Both the position numbers and the translations under genes were made by a program. 64,000 nucleotides of DNA from Acheta domesticus (lineage: Eukaryota; Arthropoda; Insecta; Orthoptera; Gryllidae): contig JAHLJT010009436.1 in NCBI GenBank assembly GCA_031308135.1, positions 136,530,950 through 136,594,949 of the forward strand, in the 5' to 3' direction. Shown piece by piece: positions 53,685 to 64,000 of this stretch. Numbering within the stretch: position 1 is the first letter of the stretch; every line of letters begins with the position of its first letter. Below the pieces are notes generated by a model. The model ran no database searches, was not told the origin of the DNA, and worked only from the letters and a program-made list of their open reading frames with translations.

Positions 53685-55329
53685 ATTTTATACCTTAAAT
53701 TGATTTTCGCGACTTCCGAAGGGAACTCGAATCTTTTAAAAATATGCGAACTAGCCCGGAATTTCATGGCGAATTCACTGGTGGTACGCATTCTTCCGGC
53801 AGATGGTTAGTTTTCCAGAAATTTAACTCAATGCTCACAATTGTTTGGTCTGCCAGTTTTAGCACAATTTTTGTGAAAATGACTCTCAGGACTCATTTCT
53901 CGTTTAAATGCGGTAAATAATGGCATTTTCTAACTCTGTATTAAATTTTTTAAATTGGATTTAGCTTCTTGAATACAAATAGTTTGCATAGTTTTGCAGA
54001 AAAGGACTTTTCTGCCCATTCTTTTATGCGAGCAAAAAAAGCAAAAATTCAACGATATTCACGATTTCGCCCATTGATTTTCGCGATTTCGAAAGGGAAC
54101 TCGAATGTTCTAAAAATCTGCCACATAGCCCGGAAGTTTATGACAAATACACTGGTGGCTACCTTTCTCCCGAGAGATTGTTAGTTTTCCAAAAATTCGC
54201 TTCAAAGCTGACTGTAGTTTGACCGGCCAGATTTGGCCTAATTTTGAGAAAATTAATTTCAGGGCTCATTTCACGTTCAAATGCGGAAAATAATGGCATT
54301 TTCTAACTCTATTTTAAATTTTAAAATTGGATTTAGCATCCTGAAAAGAAAGAATATGCATAGTTCTGCAGAAAAGGTTTCTGCTCATTCTTTCGTCTAA
54401 AGAGACAAAGCGAAAAATTCAATGCTACCCCCCCTTCATTTTAACGATTTCTACAGGAAACTCGAATCTTCTGAAAATCTGAGTCCTAGCCTGGAATTTC
54501 ATGGCGAATTCACTGGTAAACTTTTTGCAAACAAATTGTTGGTTTCCCAGAAATTCGCGAAAAACTTCACCGTATGTTGTCCGGAAAGATTTGCCAAAAT
54601 TTTTGTGAAAATGCTTTTCAGAGCTAATTTCTCCTTTGAAAATTGCGGTAAATAACGGCATTTTCAAACTCTGTATTATAATTTTAAATTAGATTTAGCT
54701 TCCGTTATAGAAATAGTTTGCACAATTTTGCAGAAAAGTGAATTTTCTACCCATTCTTATGTGTATTCCAAAAAAGCGAAAATTCCACGATCCATTGATA
54801 GTTGCAAATTGGCGATTTTGCACGGCATCTAAAATCTAAAAATGGACGTCCTAGCCAGGAATCTCATTGCGAGTTCACTGGTGAAATCCGTTTGGCAAAC
54901 AGATTTTAGTTTTCCAGAAGTTCGCGAAAAACATGACCGCAGGTTGCCCGGAATGATTTGGGCAAATTTTTGTAAAGATTCCTTTTCGGACTTATCTGTC
55001 GTTTGAAAAATGGTGTAAATATTGCCATTTTCTAACTATATAATATTTCAAAATTAGATTTAGCTTCCTTAATAGAAAGTTTGTGTAATTTTGCAGAAAA
55101 GGGCATTTTCTGTTTATTCGTTTGTGCAAGCCAAAAACGAACATTCCACGATCAATGGATTGTTGAAAATTAACGATTTTGGACGGAAAAGCGAATCTTC
55201 TCAAAATGAATGTCGGAATATCATTGCGAGGACACTTGTGAAATCCGTTTTTCAAACAGATTGTTAGTTTTCCTGGAATTCGCGAAAAACTGGACCGTAG
55301 GTTGGCAGGCCATTTTTGGCTCCATTTTT
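53685..55329. repeat. Tandem array of 340-370-bp monomers, left part
   Basis: Five diverged monomers share the order: TTTGCATAATTTTGCAGAAAAG, CATTTTCTGCCCATTCTTTTG, ...GGCGATTTTGGACGGAATCTCGAATC-like, GCATGGCGAGTTCACTGGTG-like, TTTTCCAGAAATTCGCGAAAAA-like and GGGCTCATTTCTCG. The CTCGAATC marker recurs near 53725, 54097, 54462, 54820 and 55190, a period of about 360-370 bp. Confidence 0.85.
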
Positions 55330-56878
55330 ACTTTCCCGTATACGTACGTATACACGGAGTATAGGTAATGCTGCGCGAAAAAATGGCCAATTTTCGGCGG
55401 AAAAAATTCATTGCCGGGCCGTGATAAACAAAAAGTGGATAAAACCAGTTACTAAATTAAGAAAAAAATCCCCTAGCACATGGTGTAGCCAGAAACCCTC
55501 TTTTGTGGGTCCTTGATATCGAAAAACCTATTGATAGAAAAACGTCCATGTGTCCGTCCGTCCGTATTTGAACACTGCTAGCGCCTAAACCATACGTCCG
55601 ATTTCTTCCAAAATGGATATTTCCCGGTCGATTTGGGTTTAGTTAAAGCTTTGAGATTTTGAAAAAGATTCTTCAAAATTTGGGGGTACTTTACATGAAG
55701 CTCCCCGGACATTTTCAAAATTTTCTCAAAAACGGCTCCAAATTTTGTCTTTAAATTTCTTGTATGAATAGAGTAAAATACACTTATTAACATGGCATAG
55801 GTCCGATTTTCACGGATAACTGAATTTTCGAAAATAGTGAAAGTTTGAATTTTTTCGGCGTCTTTCTCCAACTACAAAATTGAAGATAGAGATTTTTCCT
55901 TCAAATAAAATGTATTCTCCAAAGTGAGTTCTTTATTAAAGGTCATGTACATTGTTTTGAAAATTTTAGTAGTTTTCGCGCAATATTGCGTGCAATGTGC
56001 GCAATTTTAAAAAGTTACAAAAACTATATTTTCTCAAAAACGGTTCCAAATTTTTTCTTTAAACTTTTGGTAGTGATAGTGCTAAATGTACCCTATGAGA
56101 TGACATCAACGCCATTTTGTTTTATTCTTTTGTTTTTTTCACAAATTGCAAAAATTTATTTTTTTTACTTTCTCTCGCCTTGTTAATATATTTATGAGTA
56201 CATGTGCTTTAAATAATGTCAAGTAAAGTTTATCGAAAACATAACTGTTTTCTGTAAAAAGTAGCTCACATTTCCGCATTTTCAGAAACGCTCACTCGCC
56301 ATTTTCTCATAAATGGCTAAAAAAAACTCTACAAACTCTTCAAACTTTTCGATCGGATAGTACTAATTGCATTCTTTAATATGACGTAAAGTTTATTTTG
56401 AGGTTGTTTTTTTTTCTTCAAAAATTACACATATGTAATTTTTTTAAAGGGTCTCTCACATATTTAATATTCACATTACCAGCAATTTGTAAACATTATT
56501 ATATTTGGGAGTACAAGTGCTTCAAATAACTTCAAATAAAGTATTTTGAAAAATCAAAAATTTTCTGTGAAAATGTGCTTCAAATTTCACATTTTTAGTA
56601 GCGCTAAAACACCATATTCTTTAAAACGGCACATAATTTTTAAAAGAAAATTGCCATTTTGGGCTAGGTTTTTTTGTTCTTTAATATTCTAAAATTAATA
56701 TTTTCGTTCTACCAATAGGAAACCGAAAAATTAAGAAAATGACAAAAAAATGTACTTTTGGCGGTGATAGATGGTAGCTGGCAAGAAAGAGTATGTGGCA
56801 ATTCCGAATAGCTAGCGGAGACCCAAGGAAATAGAAAACTAATACGGCGAAGTCTGTGCTTTTCTGTAGCACCACTAG
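55330..56878 (+). repeat. 1.55-kb repeat family, full-length copy inside the array
   Basis: Starts ACTTTCCCGTATACGTACG, contains all landmark blocks, and ends GTAGCACCACTAG followed by T. Monomer sequence lies directly on both sides, so the element inserted into the tandem array, giving a clean estimate of both ends (1549 bp). Confidence 0.88.
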
Positions 56879-58690
56879 TTTAAAAATGCCTCTCAAGGCA
56901 TTGTGATAAAAAATGCCTCTCAAGGCATTGTGGTTGTCCAAATTGCGCTAAATAATGGAATTTTTTTAAGGTATATTAAATTTTGAAATCATATTTTACC
57001 TCCTGATTGAATATAATTTGCTTAATTTTGCAGAAAAGTGCATTTTCAGCTCATTCTTTTGAGCATGTCAAAAAAGTGAAAGTTCGACGAAAACTGGCGA
57101 CTTTCGACGGAATCTCGAATTCTCTGAAAATCTTGGTCCCAGCCAGGAATTGCATGGCGAGTTCATTGGTGATAAACATTTTCCCCAGTTTCCAAAAATT
57201 CGCGAAAAATTAAACCGTCCCGTTTTAGCCCCATTTTTTAAAATGCATCTTAGGGCTCATTTCTCACCCAAAGGCGGTAAATAACGGAAGTTTTTAACTC
57301 TATATTAAATTTTAAAATCGTATTTTACTTCCTGAATAGAAATAAATTGCATATTTTTGCAGAAAAGTGCATTCTCTGTGCATTATTTGTGTCAGCCAAA
57401 AAAAGCGAAATTTCGTCGATCGACGAAAATTGGAGATTTTAGACGGAATCTCGAATCCTCTGAAAATCAACCTCTTAGCCCGGAATTGCATTGCGAGGTC
57501 ACTAGTTATAATCATTTTTCCCAAGAGATAGTTAGTTTTCCAGAAATTCGCGAAAAACGGAACCGGACACTTTTTGCCCCATTTTTCAAAATGAGTCTTA
57601 GGGCTCATTTCTCGCCCAAAGGCGGTAAATAACGGAATTTTGTAACTCTATATTAAAGTTTGAAATCGTATTTTACTTCCTGAATAGAAAACGTTTGCAT
57701 AATTTTTCAGAAATGTGCATTTTCTACCCATTCTTTTGTGCAAGCCAAAAAAGTGCAATTTCGTCGATGGAAAATTGGCGATTTTGGATTGAATCTCGAA
57801 TCCTCTGAAAATTAACGTCCCAGCCTGGAATTGCATGACGAGTTCCCTGGTGAAAAACATTTTCCCAACAGATCGCTAAATTTCCAGAAATTCCGAAAAA
57901 CTGAGAAGGCCACTTTAGGCCCAATTTTTTAAATGTGTCTGAGGGCTCATATTTCGTCCAAATGCAGTAAATATTGGAATTTTTAAAAATGTATATTACA
58001 TTTTGAAATTGAATTTTATTTATTAAATAGAAATATTTTCCATATTTTGCAGAAACTTTTGCCCATTATTTTCAGCCTATTCTTTTGTGCATTTTCTGCT
58101 CATTCTTTACTGCAAGACAACAAAGCGAAATTTTATCGATCCATTGATCGACGAAAATTGGAGATTTTGAACGGAATCTCGAAACATCTGAAAATTAATG
58201 TCCAGACGGAAATTGCATGGCAAGTTCATTGGCGGTAAACATATACCCAACAGAATGTTATTTTTCCAGAATTTCGCAAAAAACCTAACCGGCCACTTTT
58301 GGACCCGTTTTTAAAAATGCATCTCAATATCTCGTCCAAATTGCCCTAAATATAAAAATTTTTTAACTCTATATTAAAGTTTGAAATTGTATTTTACTTC
58401 TTGAAAACAAATAATTTGCATAATTTTGCAAAAAAGTGCATTTTATGTCAATTTTTTTTTTGTGCAAGCCAAATTCGCGAAATTTTGTAGATCATGGATC
58501 GACGGAAATTGGCGATTTTGGCCGGAATCTCGAATCCTCTGATAATAATTGTCCCAGCCCGGAATCGCATGGCGAGTTCACAGGTGAAATCCGTTTTTCA
58601 AACCGATTGTTGTTTTCCAGAAATTCGCGAACAACGTAACCGGCCACTCTTTGACTTTTTTTTTTTTAATTCGTCTCAGGTGTCATTTCT
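56879..58690. repeat. Tandem array of 340-370-bp monomers, right part
   Basis: Five more monomers with the same marker order (CTCGAATC-like marker near 57115, 57450, 57795, 58180 and 58532; period about 335-385 bp). They are closer to each other than to the left group. A small inverted duplication, AATGCCTCTCAAGGCATT, occurs twice at the insertion junction (56885-56935). Confidence 0.85.
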
Positions 58691-59909
58691 CGTCTAACGC
58701 GATTGACCGATTGTCCCGTTGAAAAGCTTAAGACAGCCAACCATGAAGACCAGGGGCGCCCAGAGGACACAAAGGGACTGGGGCAGTAAATCCACAGGGG
58801 TCCCTGTTTTCAAACACAAGTCCCCTTCCCCTGCATAAACTGAATTCGTTTCTCCATGCACCAGCTAGCACGTAGCGGTTAATTTGAATTAGGAGTAAAT
58901 CCAGGTCTCATTTCAAAGAAAAATAAATCGGGCCCCAAATTATACCGGGTTCTAGGAAAAGTTGACCCAGCTGCCTGCACTCTTACTTCTAGACGCTTTT
59001 GATAAAGACCAACCTTCAGGCGGCCAACCCACTGCGACGAACGACAGCGCCTCGAGCGGTTGCACTCGTCATTTCTGGCGCATGGCAGCGGTTTGAACGA
59101 TGCCTGCGGCGAATAGATGGCAGCAGAGTCGCACGCTTAAACCGCCACCTCTCTTTCCGCCTGTGAGTCGGGTACAAACAACGTAGACTCGGTAGGCTCA
59201 ACGCGAACTAATTTATCGATCAGTTTCGCCACAGCTGGTTGGTGAGCCTGGTCGGCCGGCATTTAGGGGTCACCAAAGCTTGATTTTTCTATTCATGCTA
59301 CAGGCTTTGTAATAGCCGCATAATGTAGATGAAAGAACGTTAAAATTCCAAAATTTGTATGATGCTTTGTCTACTAAAATCTCATGTTTAACTCGTTTCT
59401 TGGCTGTACTTTTTGTTGGTGTGACCTTGAGTGCCTATTAGCCAAATGCAAATATACCAACTCCTGTAGGCAATCATTTTGCTTTACTGTAGTTTTCAAG
59501 ATGTTACTGCAATTTACCTGTACTAACAGTAGTGCATTTAAATAAATACTACATACATTCCTGCCTGTCGATAAATTTCCTGAATAAAAAAGTAGGTCGG
59601 GAAAAATACTTTCCTTAATTCTCCGAAACGCGAATGTTCCCTGATCCACGAATACGCAATCGACTACGCACCGAAATCTCTCAAATCTCTCATTGAACAT
59701 AAGGAGGTCTGCATGTCAGTATAAAGAGAATGTTTGACGCTCGTCTCCGATCAGCACGCACAATTGCAACCTTTCCCTATGCAGCTGCCCTCTTAGACAA
59801 TTGCATCCTTTCCCTATGCAGCTGCGCAGTTCACAGGTTGAGACGTATTGCCCCGACGTGTCGTCTATGTGATCCAGGCGAGAAAAAACATACAGGTCAG
59901 GCAAAAGTC
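58691..59909. other. Intergenic stretch, short duplication only
   Basis: CAATTGCANCCTTTCCCTATGCAGCTGC-like sequence is duplicated at 59761 and 59799. A GC-richer patch lies at 58990-59270 and has no credible reading frame. A hAT-like CAGGGGCGCCC occurs near 58752 but has no partner. Confidence 0.45.
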
Positions 59910-60368
59910 TTTTTTTTATAACACATTTATTTATCTAGATGAATTCATCGTCCAGTGTAATCACTTTACAGATGTTTTGTTTTGACTTATACTTGTTAAA
60001 ATATCTAAGCTAACTTATTCTAAACATTGAAGTGGATACTCTAGGGGACAACCTCGAGGTTAACTGTCATGGTTGGCTAAGTTTTTTAGAAAGGCATCAA
60101 ATGGGAATCTATTTTTTATTCGGGTGTGGGTGGGATTTTTTGCTAATTTGAAGTGGGATGCTGCTGGTATGTCTGCCAGGTTTTGGTAAAAATTGTGCGA
60201 TATATGGGCTATTTGGTTGATTATTGTATTCATCATTAATTCAGAATGAAGTTGTTTATTACTTATGAACCAGAGGGCATTTGTGATTAATCTGATAAAT
60301 TTGTTTTGAATTATTTGGAATGTATTGACATTTGTGGGGGCTGCGTTTGTCCATACGGGCAAAAGTCT
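59900..60368 (-). mobile_element. 5'-truncated Jockey-type LINE fragment
   Basis: The insert (59911-60357) is flanked by GGCAAAAGTCT at 59900-59910 and 60358-60368. It ends in an A tail on the minus strand (TATAAAAAAAA). The reading VWTNAAPTNV, then FQIIQNKFIRLITNALWF, to about 60060, is the post-RT region of Jockey LINEs, with a short 3' untranslated region after the stop. It is a dead-on-arrival copy of 447 bp. Confidence 0.85.
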
Positions 60369-60676
60369 ACTGTCGGAAAATCGAATCTTGCCAAATAAAC
60401 CCATCTTGAATTCTAAGAGAGTAAAAAATTAATTTCGAGTTTTCTTTGAGTGTGTGTGTGTGTGTGGGGGGGGTGAATCGAATCTTGATTATACATTGTG
60501 CTATTTTAATTATGTAAGTGAATAAAATAATGTGCTTGATGTTACTATCATAAATGTAAAAATACTTCACTTTCCCGAAAAATAAAAGTGCCTGAAATAA
60601 TCGTTTTGCGATCAGTTTTAGATTAAACATAACTTTTCGTGTCTAATGATTTTAAATGCCTCATTTAATAATTTGT
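60369..60676. other. Short AT-rich stretch, nothing recognised
   Basis: Contains a GT run with a G tract at about 60450-60472. No gene seen. Confidence 0.5.
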
Positions 60677-61673
60677 ATTTTCCGTATACATAAGTATACA
60701 CGGGGTAATATACGTAGTTTAGGGAAAATTATGAAATGCTGCGAGAAAAAACGGTGAATTTTCGGCAGAAAAAATTCATTGCCGGACCCTGATAACGTAA
60801 AAGTGAATAAATCTAGTTGCTAAATTAAGAGAAAAAATCCCCTAACACGTGATGTCTGAATCCTTGGTACCGAAAACCCAATTGAAAGCAAAACGGTCCG
60901 TCTGTTCATCTATCCGTCCATCTGTGAACATAAATTGCGCCTAAATCATACCTAGGATTTTATTTTTTGTCAATTTGAAGAAACCCCTGTCGATCTGGCT
61001 CCAGTCGAAGCTCTGAGATTTTGAAAAATTTTCTTTAAAATTTGGGGGTACTTTACTTAAAGTCTCCGAACATTTTCAAAAATTTCCCAAAAACAGTTCC
61101 AAATTTTTTCTTTAAATTTGTTGTAAGAATAGAGTAAAATACACTTATTAAGGAGGAATAGATCCAATTTTAACGAGCAACTCTGAATTTTCGAAAATGC
61201 AAAAGTTTGAATTTTATTCGGCGTCTTCCTCCAACTACAAAATTGCAGATAGAGATTTTTCCTTCAAATAAAATTTGTTCTTCATAGTGAGTTCTTTCTT
61301 TAAGTTCATGTACATATTTTTTTTAAGAACTAGTGGTTTTCGCGCAATATTGGGTGCAAATGTGCAATTTTAAAAAATAGAAAAAAAAGATTTTCTCAGA
61401 AACGTCACCATTTAGAAAATTGCCATTTAAGAAGACGTTTTACTGTTCTTTAATATTATTAAAATAATATTACTACCATTCAGAACTATTAGTTCTACTA
61501 TCAGTTCTACTATTAAGAACGCGAAAAATTAACAAAATGTCAAAAAAAATGTAGTTTGGGCGGTGATAGATGGCAGCTGGCAAGAGTATGTGTCAAGTCG
61601 GAATAGCTAGCCGAGAACAAAGAAAATAGAAAACTAAAACGGGAAAGTCTGTACCATTCTTTAACTGCACTAG
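60677..61673 (+). repeat. 1.55-kb repeat family, internally deleted copy
   Basis: Both ends are present (start ATTTTCCGTATACATAAG; end AACTGCACTAG followed by T), but about 550 bp of the middle is missing: the sequence jumps at about 61410 from the TTTTCTCAGAAACG block to the GCCATTTAAGAAGACG block. Confidence 0.8.
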
Positions 61674-62199
61674 TTCAATGTATTTTGAATCCCTAAAATG
61701 TCACTTTTCCTGCCATTTAGTGCCTAATTTCATGATTTAGGCACCTAAACTAGGCAACTAAATTATGAAATTAGGCATCACTTTTTCGTGCCTAAAATAT
61801 TGAGGTCTAGTCATAAGATTTTCCACAATTGTCCAGAGGTTGACGTATCTTGAGATTTCTAAACATTTCTTTCCTGGCAGTAGAATTTTTCAAGGTATGA
61901 ACTGCACACAATTCCTCGAATTGTTTTTCAACCTGGAATTAATTCTAGCAATTGACCCGAATCTTAAAATGTGTATTACTTGTTAGGAATGTATTTGGAA
62001 CTTACATACGTAGAATAACTAAAATTTTGTATTGTTTGCTAATCTTAGGCCAGCCTAAATTGCAATGCGGGTTGGAGAATCCTGTATGGTATTAAGCAAT
62101 CTGACTTGGCCTTGACTCCTTTTCATTTGGAGCACTTGTTTGTTCCAATGTCTGTTTTCTTTTTATTATAATTATTATTATTATTATTATTATTATTAA

Positions 62200-62232
<33 letters not shown>

Positions 62233-62749
62233 TTGAAATCTATCTAAATTTTGTGCCACATTAGAAAGTGCCTATCGTGCTCAAAGAAGTAAGTAAACAA
62301 ATAATTTTCTTTAAATTGCCCGAAAGTAAGCTAAATCATGTGTTCATCGAACAAGAAGACAAGGTAACATTAATTCTTTGCTTCAGAAATACAAAGAGAG
62401 AGAGAAAGAGAGAGAGAAAAGGAGACGGCAAGCTAAGCGGACAGAGACTCCTCCTACGGTATCAATGAGCTTAGCAGTTGACGTACCTGGAATCATTAAT
62501 AACACTGGCCGACGTTTTTAAACTTTTGAAAAGTTGCAGAAACAAAACTCACTGAGACCAGAGAGTGAGTTTTTTTGACTGCGAAAAGGGAATCAATTTC
62601 GTTTTGGCACTTGTGTCAAAGAGAATCAATTTTTAAAATTCTATAAATTAATTTATTAAATCTAAACAATTAAAAAACTATATATTCAGTTAGTTTACTA
62701 GCACTATACTTTAGCATTTACGTACTCAGAATAGTTTATCAGGTATAAT
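61674..62749. other. Intergenic stretch with microsatellite and small repeat match
   Basis: An (ATT)n run lies at 62165-62231. AGCTTAGCAGTTGACGTACC near 62468 matches the composite repeat at 29873. Near 61735-61790, ATTTCATGATTTAGGCACC and AATTATGAAATTAGGCATC form a short diverged repeat. No gene. Confidence 0.5.
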
Positions 62750-63696
62750 GTTCACAGATGTATACAGACCACTTAGTTTCGGAAAACCCTGTCTAAGATA
62801 CTTAAATCCTTCAGCTTCTTTGTCTATTCCTTTCAGAAATTCATGAGGTCCAACTTCATGTGTAGTTGGAAGCAGTACCTTACCTGGATCGATCAGAGGC
62901 TTATACTTGAAATTGTTGGTACCGGACTTAAATTACTCTCTGGGGGCCACTCCTTTTGTGAGAAATTTTTCCTGTTGCTCTTGAGTCCCAAAGACACAAA
63001 AAGCAAAAGTGCTTTGTAAATCCACCTTCCCGACATTGGTCTGGTCCAGACATTGGACATTATAATATTGCAAATACTTTTACATGTCCACAAATTTGCA
63101 AACCATGATCTTTGTATTTGATACGATTTAAAATGAGTGCGAGATCCTCGTGAGTATCATTCATTGGAACAGAGTGTGCCACAGGCAGCTTATTTTTGCA
63201 CGCTCCATTATGAAGCAAAACTTCTTTCAGAGATGAATCTATGAAAAGACACCAATCAGATGGATTACGTTGGATTCCTAACTCATTCATCACGCCATTG
63301 ATGTCCGTATATACGCAAAGGGAATCTTCCATTCTATAATATTCTGAAAAAGGTTCGTTCCTTTTCCTGTGTTGAGTGTTAAGTTGTTCCGGGAGACAGT
63401 AAATTCCATTCTTTGAGTCTAGCACCCAAGAATTAAGCTTTCTCTTTCGAAAGCTGTAAGTCTGTTGCTAAATCGTTCAATTCATGTTGAAGGATGAAAT
63501 AAGTCTCATCTTTTAAGTGGAAGGGACTATCTATCAGATCATCTGCAGATACTGAGTCACTGTCCTCATCGGTTCCTGTAGGTGCTGCAATATCGATAGT
63601 TTCCCAATCGTTCGGAGGAGTAGGTGCAGGTAAATTTTCTCCATGAGGCACTAGTCTGATCGCGGATTGCAAGATTGAATATTTTCGATGGCACAC
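62750..63696 (-). pseudogene. Transposon-associated arthropod multicopy gene, relic
   Basis: On the minus strand, from 63696: MCHRKYSILQSAIRLVPHGE, then an acidic linker, FILQHELNDLATDLQLSKEK, a stop at 63433, then LDSKNGIYCLPEQLN, YYRMEDSLCVYTDINGVMNE, NPSDWCLFIDSSLKEVLLHN, AHSVPMNDTHEDL and LQICGHVKVFAIL to 63060. Pieces with CFLCLWDSR and PLIDPGKVLLP continue in other frames to about 62750. I know this order from long uncharacterised proteins present in many copies in arthropod genomes, which I take to be transposon-derived. At least three frame breaks are visible, and the C-terminal half is missing. Confidence 0.5.
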
Positions 63697-64000
63697 TGTT
63701 TCTTCTTGTTACTTCTCCATATCATCCTCTTCTTGATACGTTCTCCATATCATCGGAACAGCAAAAGGCATCCTTTTCTGTATGTATATATAGTATGTAT
63801 GTGTGTGTGTGCACAACAAGAATCTCCTGAATTTCACAAACTAAGTGAAATACTATTTATTTCTCCTTCTAGGAACATTGTGGAAATGGTTACTTTGATG
63901 ACAACTGAAGCCAAAATGGTAAAAACAGGCAACTACGCGTTACACAAAAATACGAGCTAATCTAGAAAAACGTCTGTCAATTTCGAATGCAGTATCCTGA
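63697..64000. other. Window end, nothing recognised
   Basis: A short GT repeat lies near 63797-63812. No gene seen. Confidence 0.5.

Noticed and set aside
53685..58690. Regularly spaced repeats resembling a CRISPR array
   Set aside because: Whole monomers of about 350 bp are repeated and diverged, with no unique spacers; this is a eukaryotic satellite-like array.

Overview
The window looks like a transposon-rich arthropod genome, most probably an insect. It is AT-rich, its introns are kilobases long and packed with repeats, and there are no bacterial features. The one cellular gene I can support is a Methuselah-like (secretin-superfamily, 7TM) receptor, a family typical of insects. The species cannot be told from the sequence.

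Host gene. The receptor lies on the minus strand. Five exons join with perfectly complementary splice phases: 25684-26056 (acidic ectodomain end, TM1, TM2), 18484-18562 (TM3), 17779-17951 (TM4, extracellular loop 2), 12544-12709 (TM5) and 10720-11050 (TM6, TM7, cytoplasmic tail, stop). A likely first coding exon with a signal peptide is at 35230-35370, and a CpG island with a CCAAT box at about 35990-36680 is a plausible promoter. If all belong together the gene spans about 26 kb. Its introns have been filled by a Ty3/gypsy element, SINEs, a LINE fragment, MITEs, a Harbinger relic and microsatellites.

Layout. 1-4855: degenerate APE-type LINE. 5680-7178: first copy of a noncoding repeat family of about 1.55 kb that recurs at least seven more times. 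8600-9300: unassigned open segments. 10060-10719: tandem monomers interrupted by a TA-flanked MITE, directly after the receptor stop codon. 12915-17140: young Ty3/gypsy element (136-bp LTRs, one mismatch, GTAAT target duplication). 17505-17749: MITE. 22.4-23.2 kb: Jockey-type ORF1 relic. 23.8-25.4 kb: restriction-like-endonuclease LINE tail and a tRNA-derived SINE. 26.2-26.7 and 29.5-30.1 kb: second SINE family. 30276-31636: PIF/Harbinger relic.

38628-47223 is an unassigned DDE-type DNA transposon with TCGCGACC termini, split by a full-length LINE (39813-45291) with a 12-bp target duplication. 47.6-48.3 kb: repeat fragment plus SINE. 51946-53439: TTAA-flanked piggyBac-like nonautonomous element. 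53685-58690: satellite-like array of 340-370-bp monomers, itself split by a copy of the 1.55-kb repeat. 59911-60357: 5'-truncated Jockey fragment with an 11-bp target duplication. 62750-63696: relic of a transposon-associated arthropod gene.

The strongest leads are the 1.55-kb repeat family, which ends in YTAG before T like a Helitron; the unassigned DNA transposon; and the intact LINE, whose ORF1 carries an in-phase A AAA AAG slippery heptamer, whose ORF2 starts at an ATGA overlap, and whose RNase H domain has lost its catalytic aspartates.
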